A stretch of 64,000 nt of DNA from Rhizobium nepotum 39/7 (GTDB lineage: Bacteria; Pseudomonadota; Alphaproteobacteria; Rhizobiales; Rhizobiaceae): NCBI RefSeq assembly GCF_000949865.1, contig NZ_JWJH01000015.1, positions 62,001 through 126,000 on the forward strand, read 5' to 3'. Below are positions 8,533-17,794 of the stretch, one piece after another; position 1 is the first letter of the stretch, and every line of letters begins with the position of its first letter. The translations under genes and the position numbers were made by a program. Below the pieces are notes generated by a model, which saw only the letters and a program-made list of their open reading frames with translations, was not told the origin of the DNA and did no database searches.

Positions 8533-9855
8533 ATGCCCATTCGCTTCGTGGCCGTGATCGCGATTGTTGCCGTGCTTGCCAGCTGCGGCGGGCGTCCCAT
8601 CGGGGTCATGACACCGACCGGGCAGACCGTGGCGGGGACGACTCCCGTCAATCTTCTGGTCGCCACGACCCGCGCGCCATCGGAAAATACCGCCGTGCTT
8701 TTCGGCGGCGAGCGCGGAACGGGTTTGAAGGTCGATGCGGTCACCATCTCCATTCCGCCCAAGGCCAACCGCAAGGTCGGGCAAGTGCAATGGCCGAAAA
8801 AGCTGCCGCCGAACCCGCTGAAGGATTTCACCACGGTGGCGGTGGAGCCTATTCATTCCGAGGCGGAGACGAAAAGCTGGATCAGCAGACATATCCAGAA
8901 AGATCGCCGCGTGCTGGTTTTCGTGCACGGTTTCAACAACCGCTACGAAGACTCGGTCTACCGCTTTGCCCAGATCGTCTATGATTCCGGCACGGATGTC
9001 GTTCCTGTCGTTTTCACATGGCCATCGCGAGCCAGCATTTTCGACTATAATTACGACAAGGAAAGCACCAACTACTCGCGCGATGCGCTGGAGGAACTGC
9101 TGACCCGTCTCGCAAAGGACAGGTCCATCGGCGAGGTCACCGTCATGGCGCACTCCATGGGCACATGGCTTGCGGTGGAAGCGTTGCGCCAGATGGCCAT
9201 CCGCAATGGCCGCGTCGATCCGAAGATCGGCAATGTCATTCTGGCCGCGCCAGATCTCGATGTGGATGTGTTCAGCAGGCAGTTCACAAGCCTCGGCAAG
9301 ACGCCGCCGAAATTCACGCTGTTCGTCTCGCAGGATGACCGCGCGCTCAGCCTGTCGCGCCGCATCTCCGGCAATGTCGACCGGCTGGGCCAGATCGACC
9401 CATCGGTCGAGCCCTATCGCAGCCAGCTGGAAAAAGCCGGCATTACCGTGCTGGATTTGACCAAGCTGCAATCGGGAGACCGGCTGAACCATGGCAAATT
9501 CGCCGAAAGCCCTGAGGTTGTCCGCCTGATCGGCGACCGCCTGATCGCCGGCCAGACGGTGACGGATTCCGATGTCGGTCTGGGTGAGGCTCTGGGCGCG
9601 GTCAGCATCGGTGCTGCGCAAACGGTCGGAACGGCGGCGAGCGTCGTGGTCAGCGCACCGATTGCGGTGTTCGATCCGCGCACGCGTGAAAATTACGGCA
9701 GGCAGGTCGAACGGCTCGGCCGCTCCGTCGAAAACACCGTCGGATCGGTGGGCGATACCGCCGGCTCCGTGGTGGACGATCAGGCGCTTCAGCAGTCGAG
9801 ATTGAATTGCGAGGCGACCGCCAATCGAAACCGGGCGGAATGCCGCAGCCGCTAG
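8533..9855 (+). CDS. Lipoprotein alpha/beta hydrolase (DUF900 family)
   Basis: A 440-residue protein with a lipoprotein signal peptide (lipobox VLASC at residues 14-18), so it is probably anchored in the envelope. The nucleophile elbow AHSMG in VTVMAHSMGTWLAVEAL marks an alpha/beta hydrolase, and VFVHGFNNRYEDSVYRFAQ is typical of DUF900. The natural substrate is unknown. The tail past about residue 330 is Ser/Val/Gly-rich with no clear domain and ends with three Cys/Arg-rich blocks. The start is ATG 8533, or GTG 8530 just before it, behind TAGGAG. Confidence 0.8.
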   Translation: MPIRFVAVIAIVAVLASCGGRPIGVMTPTGQTVAGTTPVNLLVATTRAPSENTAVLFGGERGTGLKVDAVTISIPPKANRKVGQVQWPKKLPPNPLKDFTTVAVEPIHSEAETKSWISRHIQKDRRVLVFVHGFNNRYEDSVYRFAQIVYDSGTDVVPVVFTWPSRASIFDYNYDKESTNYSRDALEELLTRLAKDRSIGEVTVMAHSMGTWLAVEALRQMAIRNGRVDPKIGNVILAAPDLDVDVFSRQFTSLGKTPPKFTLFVSQDDRALSLSRRISGNVDRLGQIDPSVEPYRSQLEKAGITVLDLTKLQSGDRLNHGKFAESPEVVRLIGDRLIAGQTVTDSDVGLGEALGAVSIGAAQTVGTAASVVVSAPIAVFDPRTRENYGRQVERLGRSVENTVGSVGDTAGSVVDDQALQQSRLNCEATANRNRAECRSR

Positions 9856-9864
9856 ATCATGATT

Positions 9865-9910
9865 GAGAGCTGATAGCGAAAACCATAAGCGGTTTTCGCT
9901 ATCAGCTCTC
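9865..9910. repeat. 20-bp perfect inverted repeat (stem-loop)
   Basis: Positions 9865-9884 and 9891-9910 are exact reverse complements around the 6-base loop ATAAGC. It lies 10 bases after the hydrolase stop. No T-run follows, so it is either a very stable RNA hairpin acting as a 3' barrier or a mobile extragenic palindrome. Confidence 0.85.
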
Positions 9911-9916
9911 GCAGAT

Positions 9917-9925
9917 TTGTATACA
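9917..9925. promoter_or_regulatory. GntR-like half-palindrome TTGTATACA
   Basis: TTGTATACA lies 57 bases before the proline-racemase-family gene. Sites of the TTGTATACAA type are bound by GntR regulators next to hydroxyproline and sugar-acid genes in rhizobia. Assignment is by motif only. Confidence 0.4.
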
Positions 9926-9981
9926 GCTTGTATTTTTATCTGTAATATCGGTCAACAACTCAACTTCCGGAGTAAGACCCC

Positions 9982-11019
9982 ATGCGTTGGAAACGCACCC
10001 TGCAGCTTCTCGATGTGCATTGTGAAGGCGAAATCGGCCGTGTCGTCACCGGTGGCGCGCCGAAAATTCCCGGCGACACCGTCGCCGAGCAGCTTCACTG
10101 GATGAACACCGATCCGCAAGGGGAAGCCCTGCGCCGTTTCCTGACACTGGAACCGCGCGGCACGCCCATGGGGTCGATCAATCTTCTCCTGCCGCCGAAG
10201 CATCCCGACGCGCATGCCGCCTTCGTCATACTCCAGCCGGATCAGGCGCATGCCAGCTCCGGCTCTAATTCCATCTGCGCGACGACAGCGCTGCTGGAAA
10301 GCGGAATGGTGGAGATGCAGGAACCGGAAACCGTCATCATCCTCGAAACGGCGGCCGGTCTGGTCAAGGCCACGGCCACCTGCCGCGACGGGCGCTGCGA
10401 AAAGGTCAAGCTGACCATGGTGCCGTCCTTCGTGCATGAGCTGGATGTGACCATCGACACGCCCGAATGGGGCAAGGTGACGATGGACATCTCCTATGGC
10501 GGCATTTTTTACGCGCTTGTCGATGTGCGCCAGATCGGCTTGACCATCGAGAAGGCGAATGCGGCAAAGCTGGTTGCGGCGGGCATGATCCTGAAAGACC
10601 TGGTCAACCGTGAAATGACGGTCGTGCATCCGGAAATCCCTGCCATTTCCGGCGTTGCCTATGTGATGTTCCGTGATGTCGATGCGGACGGTTCCATCCG
10701 CACCTGCACCACCATGTGGCCGGGCCGGGCGGATCGCTCGCCCTGCGGCACCGGTAATTCCGCCAATCTTGCGACGCTTTACGCGCGCGGCAAGGTGAAG
10801 GTGGGAGACGAATACAAGTCCCGTTCGATTATCGGCTCGGAGTTCGATGTCGGCCTTTCCGCCGTCACCGAAGTGGCGGGCCGTCCGGCTGTCATTCCCA
10901 CCATTGCCGGGCGCGGTTTCACCTTCGGACTGCACCAGGTCGGTCTCGATCCCTTCGATCCCTTTGCCGATGGGTTTGCCATGACGGATGTCTGGGGTCC
11001 GGAAGCGGGTGGCATCTGA
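9982..11019 (+). CDS. Proline racemase family enzyme, Ser/Cys type (hydroxyproline epimerase or dehydratase)
   Basis: A 345-residue protein of the proline racemase/4-hydroxyproline epimerase/trans-3-hydroxyproline dehydratase family. The second catalytic Cys is intact (DRSPCGTGNSAN, Cys255), but the first is replaced by Ser in SSGSNS (about Ser93). Family members with Cys-Cys are racemases or epimerases. Ser-Cys members have been linked to epimerisation of 4-hydroxyproline and to dehydration of trans-3-hydroxyproline, so the reaction is open. No other hydroxyproline catabolic gene is nearby. ATG 9982 follows CCGGAG. Confidence 0.85.
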   Translation: MRWKRTLQLLDVHCEGEIGRVVTGGAPKIPGDTVAEQLHWMNTDPQGEALRRFLTLEPRGTPMGSINLLLPPKHPDAHAAFVILQPDQAHASSGSNSICATTALLESGMVEMQEPETVIILETAAGLVKATATCRDGRCEKVKLTMVPSFVHELDVTIDTPEWGKVTMDISYGGIFYALVDVRQIGLTIEKANAAKLVAAGMILKDLVNREMTVVHPEIPAISGVAYVMFRDVDADGSIRTCTTMWPGRADRSPCGTGNSANLATLYARGKVKVGDEYKSRSIIGSEFDVGLSAVTEVAGRPAVIPTIAGRGFTFGLHQVGLDPFDPFADGFAMTDVWGPEAGGI

Positions 11020-11044
11020 GGTTCGCTTCAAAAAAATGACATTT

Positions 11045-11076
11045 ACAGCCGCCCGATGCCCATCGGCGGCTGTTTT
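11045..11076 (+). terminator. Rho-independent terminator after the racemase-family gene
   Basis: ACAGCCGCC (11045-11053) pairs with GGCGGCTGT (11065-11073), followed by TTT. It isolates the gene from pyrC. Confidence 0.85.
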
Positions 11077-11132
11077 CCTGTGACGAAAGATGCTAAGCGG
11101 GCGCCAATTCCGTCATGCTCCGAGGTATCCCG

Positions 11133-12170
11133 ATGAAGTCGCTCACCCTTCGCCGCCCTGATGACTGGCATCTGCATTTGCGCGATGGCGCCATGCTGGA
11201 AGGCGTGATCGGAGATACGAGCCGCCATTTCGCCCGCGCCATCATCATGCCGAACCTCGTGCCGCCGGTCGTCACCTGCGCTGACGCCCGCGCCTATCGC
11301 GAGCGGATCGTCAAGGCCATTCCGGCCGGCGATCGTTTCGAACCGCTGATGACGCTTTATCTTACCGAAGACACCCAGGCCGACGATGTGGAAGAGGGCA
11401 AGAAAAGCGGTCTCATCACCGCCGTGAAGCTCTATCCGGCCGGCGCGACCACGAATTCCCATGGCGGCGTGCGCGATTTCAACAAGGCGATGCCGGTTCT
11501 GGAGCGCATGGCGAAGATCGGCCTGCCGCTTTGCGTGCATGGCGAGGTGACAACGCCGGAAGTCGATATTTTCGACCGCGAGAAAGCCTTCATCGATACG
11601 GTTCTGGAGCCTCTGCGCCAGCGCCTGCCTGAGCTGAAAGTGACGATGGAGCACATCACCACCCGCGACGGCATGGACTACATCAAGTCGTCCAAGGCCA
11701 ATCTGGCCGGCTCCATCACCACCCACCACCTCATCATCAACCGCAACGCCATTCTGGTCGGCGGTATCAAGCCGCATTATTATTGCCTGCCCGTCGCCAA
11801 GCGCGAGGAGCACCGGCTGGCCCTGCGCGAAGCCGCAACTTCGGGCGATGTCCGCTTCTTCCTCGGTACGGATTCCGCCCCGCATGTGGATCCGCTAAAG
11901 GAATGCGCCTGCGGCTGCGCCGGCATCTACACCTCGATCAACACCATGAGCTGTCTGGCACACGTCTTCGAGCAGGAAAACGCCCTCGACAAGCTGGAAG
12001 CCTTCGCCTCCCTCAACGGTCCCGCCTGGTACGGGCTGGCGCCGAATGAGGAGACGATCACGCTGGTCAAGCGCGAGGAAGCGGTGTCGTTTCCCGAAAA
12101 AATCGAGACGGGCGCCGGGCCGGTGACCGTATTCGACCCGATGTTCCCGCTGCACTGGGATGTAAGCTGA
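11133..12170 (+). CDS. pyrC: Dihydroorotase (class II)
   Basis: A 345-residue cytosolic zinc enzyme that closes carbamoyl-aspartate to dihydroorotate in pyrimidine synthesis. It begins like E. coli PyrC with [13 protein letters not shown] (metal-binding HLHLRD). The carboxylated Lys lies in [13 protein letters not shown], and [10 protein letters not shown] and the catalytic Asp in LGTDSAPH follow. ATG 11133 is preferred over the in-frame ATG 11115, which would add six residues not found in the family; GAGG lies at good spacing. pyrE follows, so two pyrimidine genes are neighbours, though a terminator separates them. Confidence 0.95.
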   Translation: MKSLTLRRPDDWHLHLRDGAMLEGVIGDTSRHFARAIIMPNLVPPVVTCADARAYRERIVKAIPAGDRFEPLMTLYLTEDTQADDVEEGKKSGLITAVKLYPAGATTNSHGGVRDFNKAMPVLERMAKIGLPLCVHGEVTTPEVDIFDREKAFIDTVLEPLRQRLPELKVTMEHITTRDGMDYIKSSKANLAGSITTHHLIINRNAILVGGIKPHYYCLPVAKREEHRLALREAATSGDVRFFLGTDSAPHVDPLKECACGCAGIYTSINTMSCLAHVFEQENALDKLEAFASLNGPAWYGLAPNEETITLVKREEAVSFPEKIETGAGPVTVFDPMFPLHWDVS

Positions 12171-12176
12171 TTTTTT

Positions 12177-12202
12177 AACCGCCGGCACTGCTGGCGGTTT
12201 TG
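12177..12202 (+). terminator. Rho-independent terminator after pyrC
   Basis: AACCGCC (12177-12183) and GGCGGTT (12193-12199) form the stem, with TTTTG after it and a T-run before it. Confidence 0.8.
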
Positions 12203-12282
12203 TTATGGTCTTCAGGCTTCCGCCGATAAATTCCGGTGCCGCCTGCGGACATCTTCAATGCTGAACCGAGACATTGTGCTTT

Positions 12283-12303
12283 CCGAAACCGATCGCGGTT
12301 TTC
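12283..12303. repeat. Palindrome in the pyrE leader
   Basis: CCGAAACCG and CGGTTTTCGG form a near-perfect hairpin of about 9 bp around ATCG, 37 bases before the pyrE start. The CCGAAA...TTTTCGG pattern resembles the short extragenic palindromes scattered in rhizobial genomes. A role in pyrE control is possible but not shown. Confidence 0.5.
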
Positions 12304-12339
12304 GGAGCGATAAACCAAGGCCGAAAAAGGAGAACGCCT

Positions 12340-13038
12340 ATGAACCATTTCACATTCACCGACCGCGCCGTCGTAGCGGAACTGGTTGCGAAGATGTTGT
12401 GGGAAATTAAGGCGGTCCACTTCAATTCCGAAAGCCCCTACACCTTCGCCTCAGGCATGAAGAGCCCTGTTTACATCGACATGCGCAAGCTCATTTCCTT
12501 CCCGCGCATTCGCTCCGCGACAATGGATTTTGCGGCGGCGGTGGTGATGCGCGAGGCGGGTTTCGAGAAATTCGACTGCGTGGCGGGCGGTGAAACCGCC
12601 GGCATTCCTTTCGCCGCTTTCCTTGCGGAGCGCCTTGGCCTGCCGATGATCTACTGCCGCAAGAAGCCGAAAGGCCACGGCCGCAACGCCCAGATCGAAG
12701 GCCATATGCCGGAAGGTGCCCGCGTTCTCGTCATCGAGGATCTGACGACGGCCGGCGGCTCGATGTTCACCTTCATCGACGCCATCCGCGCGGCGGGCGG
12801 CATCGTCGATCACGGCATCGCGCTGTTTTATTACGGTATCTTCGAAGAGGCCGAAGCTCGCTTCACCAACGGCAATGTCAAGCTGCATTACCTGACCACC
12901 TGGCGTGATGTTCTGGCTGTCGCCCGGGCTGAAAAACTGTTCGATGAAAAGACCCTGTCGGAGGTGGAAGCCTTCCTCGACAAACCGCTGCCATGGTCGG
13001 CGAAGAACGGCGGCGTCAGCGAATTGCCGCAATCATGA
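12340..13038 (+). CDS. pyrE: Orotate phosphoribosyltransferase
   Basis: A 232-residue enzyme that joins orotate to PRPP to give OMP. The PRPP-binding motif is [14 protein letters not shown] near residues 127-140, and the type I PRTase pattern with [13 protein letters not shown] and the [14 protein letters not shown] flexible loop is clear. ATG 12340 follows AAAAGGAGAA; the in-frame ATG 12274 lies before the leader palindrome and has no ribosome-binding site. Confidence 0.94.
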   Translation: MNHFTFTDRAVVAELVAKMLWEIKAVHFNSESPYTFASGMKSPVYIDMRKLISFPRIRSATMDFAAAVVMREAGFEKFDCVAGGETAGIPFAAFLAERLGLPMIYCRKKPKGHGRNAQIEGHMPEGARVLVIEDLTTAGGSMFTFIDAIRAAGGIVDHGIALFYYGIFEEAEARFTNGNVKLHYLTTWRDVLAVARAEKLFDEKTLSEVEAFLDKPLPWSAKNGGVSELPQS

Positions 13039-13048
13039 TTTCGGATAT

Positions 13049-13075
13049 GGCCAGCCCGGCTTTGTGGCTGGCCTT
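13049..13075 (+). terminator. Hairpin after pyrE
   Basis: GGCCAGCC (13049-13056) pairs with GGCTGGCC (13066-13073). The T-tract is very short, so termination may be partial. Confidence 0.6.
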
Positions 13076-13091
13076 CCGATCGATCTTCGTC

Positions 13092-13103
13092 TAAATCGAT
13101 TTA
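13092..13103. promoter_or_regulatory. LacI-family operator candidate before the sugar kinase gene
   Basis: The perfect 12-bp palindrome TAAATCGATTTA with a central CG has the shape of LacI/GalR-family operators. It lies 35 bases before the kinase start, in the promoter zone. No LacI-family gene is in the window, so the regulator is unknown. Confidence 0.5.
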
Positions 13104-13137
13104 AGTCCATTTGATTTGCTGTTTGAGGAGGACCGTA

Positions 13138-14064
13138 ATGATCCTGTGTTGTGGTGAAGCCCTGATCGACATGCTGCCCCGGCAGACGACGCTGGGTGAG
13201 GCGGGTTTTGCCCCTTATGCCGGCGGAGCGGTCTTCAACACGGCGATTGCGCTGGGGCGTCTCGGCGTCCCGTCCGCATTCTTCACGGGTCTTTCCGATG
13301 ACATGATGGGCGACATTCTGCGGACGACCCTGCGGGCGAGCAACGTCGATTTCAGCTATTGTGCAACGCTTTCGCGGCCGACAACCATTGCCTTCGTCAA
13401 GCTGGTGGATGGCCATGCCACCTATGCCTTTTATGATGAAAACACCGCCGGCCGGATGATCACCGAAGCCGAGCTTCCAGCGCTGGGAGCTGACTGCGAG
13501 GCGCTGCATTTCGGCGCGATCAGCCTCATTCCGGAACCCTGCGGCAGCACCTATGAGGCGTTGATGGTGCGCGAGCATCAAAGCCGCGTCATTTCGCTCG
13601 ATCCGAATATCCGCCCCGGCTTTATCAAGGACAAGCAGTCGCACATGGCCCGCATTCGTCGCATGGCGGCGATGTCGGATATCGTGAAATTCTCCGACGA
13701 AGACCTCGAATGGTTCGGCCTGGAAGGCGATGAGGACACGCTCGCCCGCCACTGGCTGCATCACGGCGCGAAACTCGTCGTCGTCACCCGCGGCGCCAAG
13801 GGTGCGGTCGGTTACACCGCCAATTTCAAGGTGGAAGTGGCTTCCGAGCGGGTGGAGGTCGTCGATACGGTCGGCGCGGGTGATACATTCGACGCCGGCA
13901 TTCTGGCCTCGCTGAAAATGCAGGGCCTTCTGACCAAGGCGCAGGTTGCTTCGCTTACGGAAGAGCAGATCAGAAAGGCATTGGCGCTGGGCGCGAAGGC
14001 TGCTGCGGTCACTGTCTCGCGGGCTGGCGCAAATCCGCCTTTCGCGCATGAAATCGGGTTGTAA
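13138..14064 (+). CDS. PfkB-family sugar kinase (fructokinase-like)
   Basis: A 308-residue ribokinase-fold kinase. It opens with ILCCGEALIDMLP, as bacterial fructokinases do, and carries PfkB signature 2, DTVGAGDTFDAGIL, with the catalytic Asp near residue 250. The N-terminal GGAVFNTAIALGRLG is signature 1. Fructose is the likely substrate by resemblance to rhizobial fructokinases, but other hexoses cannot be excluded. ATG 13138 follows GAGGAGGA; the ATG-type start at 13111 lacks such a site. Confidence 0.85.
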   Translation: MILCCGEALIDMLPRQTTLGEAGFAPYAGGAVFNTAIALGRLGVPSAFFTGLSDDMMGDILRTTLRASNVDFSYCATLSRPTTIAFVKLVDGHATYAFYDENTAGRMITEAELPALGADCEALHFGAISLIPEPCGSTYEALMVREHQSRVISLDPNIRPGFIKDKQSHMARIRRMAAMSDIVKFSDEDLEWFGLEGDEDTLARHWLHHGAKLVVVTRGAKGAVGYTANFKVEVASERVEVVDTVGAGDTFDAGILASLKMQGLLTKAQVASLTEEQIRKALALGAKAAAVTVSRAGANPPFAHEIGL

Positions 14065-14190
14065 GCAGGGCGTGTGCGCCATCTTCGAATAGGTGGCTGG
14101 TTGCCCGTCACGCTCGCTAAAGCCGTAAAAAACCGTTATTTGGATATCAAGAAGCTTGTGTCCGCCGGTTTTTCACGAAACAAGCGTCGC

Positions 14191-15156
14191 ATGAGCGATC
14201 TGACAATCCATCCTTTCGATTTCGACCCGACCTATGGCATGCGGCGCGAGCAGCTGCTGGCCATTACCCCGCCTGAAGCGCCACCCGGCTTCGATGATTT
14301 CTGGAAGAAGCGTTATCGCCGCGCGCTCGCCACGGATCCGAGGCCGGTGTTGCGCAAAAGCAAGCTCAACCATCCCCGCTGGCACGTCCTCGATATTACC
14401 TACACCTCGACCGGTGGCTTCCGCATCGGCGGCTGGATGCTTCTGCCGCGTGAGGGACAGGTGCGTCGTGGTCTTGTCGTCGGTCATGGCTACGGCGGGC
14501 GCGGCGAGCCCGATTTCGATGTACCGGTGGAAGAAACGGCCGTGCTGTTTCCCTGCTTTCGTGGGCTTTCGCTGAGCGCCTGCCCGCCGATTTCGTCCGA
14601 TCCTGCCCTTCATGTTCTCTATAACATCGACAGGAAGGACGATTACATCATCGGTGGCTGCGTCGATGATCTGTGGATCGCCGTTTCCACACTCGTGACC
14701 CTCTATCCATGGCTGGAAGGGCAGGTGGGTTATAGTGGCATCAGCTTCGGCGGCGGCATCGGCGCCCTGGCGATCCCATTCGATAATCGCATCGACCGAG
14801 GCCATCTTGTGGTGCCGACATTCGGACACCGGCCATTCTGGCTGACGCTGCCGACCGTCGGCAGCGCGGATGCAGTGCAGACCTATCAGAAGACCCATGC
14901 CAATGTGCTCGAGACGCTGCGCCTGTTCGACGCCGCCTGTGCTGCGTCCCGCATAAAAGTGCCGATGCTGGTTGCACCCGCTCTTTTTGATCCGGCGGTT
15001 GCTCCACCCTGCCAGTTCGCGGTTGCCAATGCCCTGCCGCACTCAAAATTTAATGAAATCTTCATCCTAGACGCGGGACATTTCGAATACGCTGACAGCG
15101 CATCCCAAGATGCGGTCCACAAGGACAAGGTCAGACAGTTTTTCAAGGTGCCATGA
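14191..15156 (+). CDS. Acetyl xylan esterase-family (AXE1) hydrolase
   Basis: A 321-residue alpha/beta hydrolase resembling acetyl xylan esterase/cephalosporin-C deacetylase. The start, PPGFDDFWKKRYRRAL, is typical of that family. The nucleophile elbow is GYSGISFGGG (Ser185) and a late His lies in DAGHFEY. The oxyanion region GHGYGGRG is present. It overlaps the next esterase gene by four bases (ATGA), so the two are probably made together. ATG 14191 was chosen because the family sequence begins there; its ribosome-binding site is weak. Confidence 0.8.
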   Translation: MSDLTIHPFDFDPTYGMRREQLLAITPPEAPPGFDDFWKKRYRRALATDPRPVLRKSKLNHPRWHVLDITYTSTGGFRIGGWMLLPREGQVRRGLVVGHGYGGRGEPDFDVPVEETAVLFPCFRGLSLSACPPISSDPALHVLYNIDRKDDYIIGGCVDDLWIAVSTLVTLYPWLEGQVGYSGISFGGGIGALAIPFDNRIDRGHLVVPTFGHRPFWLTLPTVGSADAVQTYQKTHANVLETLRLFDAACAASRIKVPMLVAPALFDPAVAPPCQFAVANALPHSKFNEIFILDAGHFEYADSASQDAVHKDKVRQFFKVP

Positions 15157-15881
15157 AACGCGAATATCTCCGCTGGTATAGTCAAAGGCTTCATCGCGAC
15201 ATGGAGCTGTTAATATTCGGTCATTCTGGCGCCAAGGTGCTGATGTTCCCCACCCGCGACGGGCGCTTCTTCGAATATGAGGAACTGGGACTTGTCGGTA
15301 GCCTGGCCGACAAGCTGGAAGCCGGTCAACTTCAGCTCTATTGCATTGAGGGACTGGCCAGAGAGACTTTATATGCGACCTGGCAGCACCCGGCCGAGCG
15401 CATTCGCCGCCATGCCGCCTTCGAGGATTATATTCTGAGCGAAGTACTGCCGCTGATGGCAGAGAAGAACCCGGATAGTGATACTATCGTGCAGGGGTGC
15501 AGCCTGGGGGCGTTTCAAGCCGCCAGCCTCGTCTTTCGGCATCCGCATCTCTTTCGGAAACTTGTCGCCTTTTCCGGCCGCTACGACCTGACGATGAAGG
15601 TGGAATCCTTCGGAGACCTGTTTGACGGCTATTATGACGACGACATCTATTTCCACATGCCGAGCCACTTTCTGCCGGGCCTGACCTGCCCCTGGCGGCT
15701 CGAAAACCTGCGCCGCATCGACATGGTTTTCACCATCGGCGATGCCGATCCGTTTCTGGACAACAACCATCATCTCAGCCGGGTTTTGTCGGACAAGCAG
15801 GTAAGCCATCAGTTGCATGTCTGGGAGGGCCGCGCCCACCGGGCGGGTGCATGGCGCAAGATGGCGGCACTTTATATTTGA
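15153..15881 (+). CDS. Putative esterase (PF00756-like)
   Basis: A 242-residue alpha/beta hydrolase with nucleophile motif GCSLGAFQA (Ser117), an Asp candidate in FTIGDADPFLDN and a C-terminal His in EGRAHRAGAW. It resembles the esterase D/antigen 85-type family. No signal peptide is visible, so it is probably cytosolic. Translation is likely coupled to the AXE1-like gene upstream. The shared substrate is not known. Confidence 0.75.
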   Translation: MKREYLRWYSQRLHRDMELLIFGHSGAKVLMFPTRDGRFFEYEELGLVGSLADKLEAGQLQLYCIEGLARETLYATWQHPAERIRRHAAFEDYILSEVLPLMAEKNPDSDTIVQGCSLGAFQAASLVFRHPHLFRKLVAFSGRYDLTMKVESFGDLFDGYYDDDIYFHMPSHFLPGLTCPWRLENLRRIDMVFTIGDADPFLDNNHHLSRVLSDKQVSHQLHVWEGRAHRAGAWRKMAALYI

Positions 15882-15953
15882 GCGCCGCTTCGCCTTAAGG
15901 TCGTCCGGTTTAAAGTCAAAGCGCTTGTGTGAGTGACTTCGCCTCAAACGCGA

Positions 15954-15983
15954 CGTTATCCTCGGGTCGAGCCGAGGATAACG
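15954..15983. terminator. Hairpin between convergent esterase and pgi genes
   Basis: CGTTATCCTCGG (15954-15965) and CCGAGGATAACG (15972-15983) are a perfect 12-bp inverted repeat with a 6-base loop. It sits between convergent genes and could end transcription from both sides, though no T-run flanks it. Confidence 0.55.
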
Positions 15984-16029
15984 GAAGTGGCTTTATTAGC
16001 AGCCGGAGAAGATTGCGGAGGTGAGGATT

Positions 16030-17655
16030 TTACCCCGCCAGTCCCGACAGCGCCTTCACCAACCCCTGCGTCGAGCTGTCATGGCCGGCAGCGCTTTCCT
16101 TGCCTTCAACGACGGGAAGCAGGCCGGTTGCGAGTTCCTTGCCAAGCTCCACGCCCCATTGGTCGAAGGAGTTGATGCGGAACAGCACGCCTTCCACGAA
16201 AACGCGGTGTTCGTAGAGCGCGATCAGGCGGCCGAGGGCAAAGGGTGTCAGCTTGTCGTAGACGAAGGTAATCGAAGGGCGGTTGCCGGTGAAAACGCGG
16301 TGCGGCGCGATGAAATCGGCCTGGCTGTCTTCCATGCCCTTGGAAGTGAGCTGGGCTTTCGCTTCAGCAAGCGTGCGGCCCTTCATCAACGCTTCCGATT
16401 GCGCCAGGCAATTGGCGATGAGAAGCTGGTGCTGATGGCGCAGCTCAGGTTCGAAACCGTTGGCGGCGATCATGAATTCGGCCGGAATGACGCTCGTACC
16501 CTGATGGATGAGCTGGTAGAAGGCGTGCTGGCCGTTGGTGCCGGGTTCGCCCCACACAACCGGGCCGGACTGGCCTTCGACGGGCGTGCCGTCGATGGTG
16601 ACGCCCTTGCCGTTCGATTCCATGTCAAGCTGCTGCAGATAGGCGGGGAAACGCGACAGACGCTGATCATAGGGCAGTATGGCCCGTGTGGAATAGTTCA
16701 GCACGTTGCGATGATAAAAACCGATGAGGCCGAGCAGCATCGGCAGGTTTTCGCGGATCGGCGCCTCGCGGAAGTGCCTGTCCATGGCGTGTGCGCCATC
16801 CAGAAATTTGCCGAAATTCTCCGGTCCGATGGCGATCATCAGCGGCAGGCCGATGGCAGACCAGATCGAATAACGTCCGCCCACCCAGTCCCAGAAACCG
16901 AAGACGCGATCGCTTTCGATGCCGAAGGCGGCGACCTTTTCCAACGCCGTCGAAACGGCGGCGAAATGGTGCTTTACGGCCTCTTCACCCAGCTTTTCGG
17001 CAATGAAGCGACGCGCGGTGGCGGCATTCGTCATCGTTTCGATGGTGGTGAAGGTCTTCGACGCGACGATGAAGAGCGAGGTTTCCGGGTCGACGAGCTT
17101 CAGCGTGTCGGCGATATGCGCGCCGTCGATATTGGAAACGAAATGCGCACGCGGACCATCATGGAAGGGGGCAAGCGCCAGCGTCACCATCACGGGGCCG
17201 AGGTCGGAGCCGCCGATACCGATATTGATGATGTCGGTTATCTTTTTGCCCGTGGCCCCTTTCAGGGAACCGGAGCGGATGGCGTCGGCAAACCTGCCCA
17301 TGGCGGTGAGAACGCCATTCACATCCGGCATCACATCCTTGCCGTCAACGAGAACGGGCGTATTGGAGCGGTTGCGCAGCGCGGTATGCAGCACGGCACG
17401 ATCTTCGGTGAAGTTAATCGCCTTGCCCGAGAACATCTCTTCACGCTTGGCCTCGACGCCGCCGTCGCGCGCCAGCTTTTCGAGAAGCGTCACGATCTCC
17501 TCGTTCACCGCGCATTTGGAATAATCCATCAGCAGGTCATCGAATTGCGCGCTGAAACGGCTGAATCGTTTGTCGTCGGCCGCAAAAGCGGCGCGCAGAT
17601 CGGTTGCGGCTGTGCTGCTTGCCGTTGCTTTCAGTTTTTCGATGGTGGCCTGCAT
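16030..17655 (-). CDS. pgi: Glucose-6-phosphate isomerase
   Basis: A 541-residue cytosolic enzyme interconverting glucose-6-phosphate and fructose-6-phosphate. The sugar-phosphate site ([21 protein letters not shown]), the catalytic Glu in [19 protein letters not shown], and the C-terminal Lys motif [11 protein letters not shown] are intact, and the length is that of the family. It lies downstream of fadD on the same strand, with a terminator between them. AGGAGC lies before the ATG. Confidence 0.96.
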   Translation of the reverse strand: MQATIEKLKATASSTAATDLRAAFAADDKRFSRFSAQFDDLLMDYSKCAVNEEIVTLLEKLARDGGVEAKREEMFSGKAINFTEDRAVLHTALRNRSNTPVLVDGKDVMPDVNGVLTAMGRFADAIRSGSLKGATGKKITDIINIGIGGSDLGPVMVTLALAPFHDGPRAHFVSNIDGAHIADTLKLVDPETSLFIVASKTFTTIETMTNAATARRFIAEKLGEEAVKHHFAAVSTALEKVAAFGIESDRVFGFWDWVGGRYSIWSAIGLPLMIAIGPENFGKFLDGAHAMDRHFREAPIRENLPMLLGLIGFYHRNVLNYSTRAILPYDQRLSRFPAYLQQLDMESNGKGVTIDGTPVEGQSGPVVWGEPGTNGQHAFYQLIHQGTSVIPAEFMIAANGFEPELRHQHQLLIANCLAQSEALMKGRTLAEAKAQLTSKGMEDSQADFIAPHRVFTGNRPSITFVYDKLTPFALGRLIALYEHRVFVEGVLFRINSFDQWGVELGKELATGLLPVVEGKESAAGHDSSTQGLVKALSGLAG

Positions 17656-17744
17656 CTTGTGCTCCTCGGCTTCCTGGAAGGATGAGGAAACTATTCTTTT
17701 TCAGGCGACCAAATCAAGGCGAGTTCGATAAAAGAGAGGGGCTG

Positions 17745-17775
17745 GGACAAAAGAAAAGAGCCGGTTGCCCGGCTC
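17745..17775 (-). terminator. Rho-independent terminator after fadD
   Basis: Read on the minus strand, GAGCCGG-GCAA-CCGGCTC (17775-17758) is followed by TTTTCTTTTG. It ends the fadD transcript before pgi. Confidence 0.9.
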
Positions 17776-17794
17776 TCCCCATTGCCTGAGGCAA

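Noticed and set aside
16021..17685. A 554-codon open frame on the plus strand opposite pgi.
   Set aside because: It is a shadow of pgi, whose protein has all family motifs. The antisense frame shows no domain, is rich in Arg and His, and has no ribosome-binding site.
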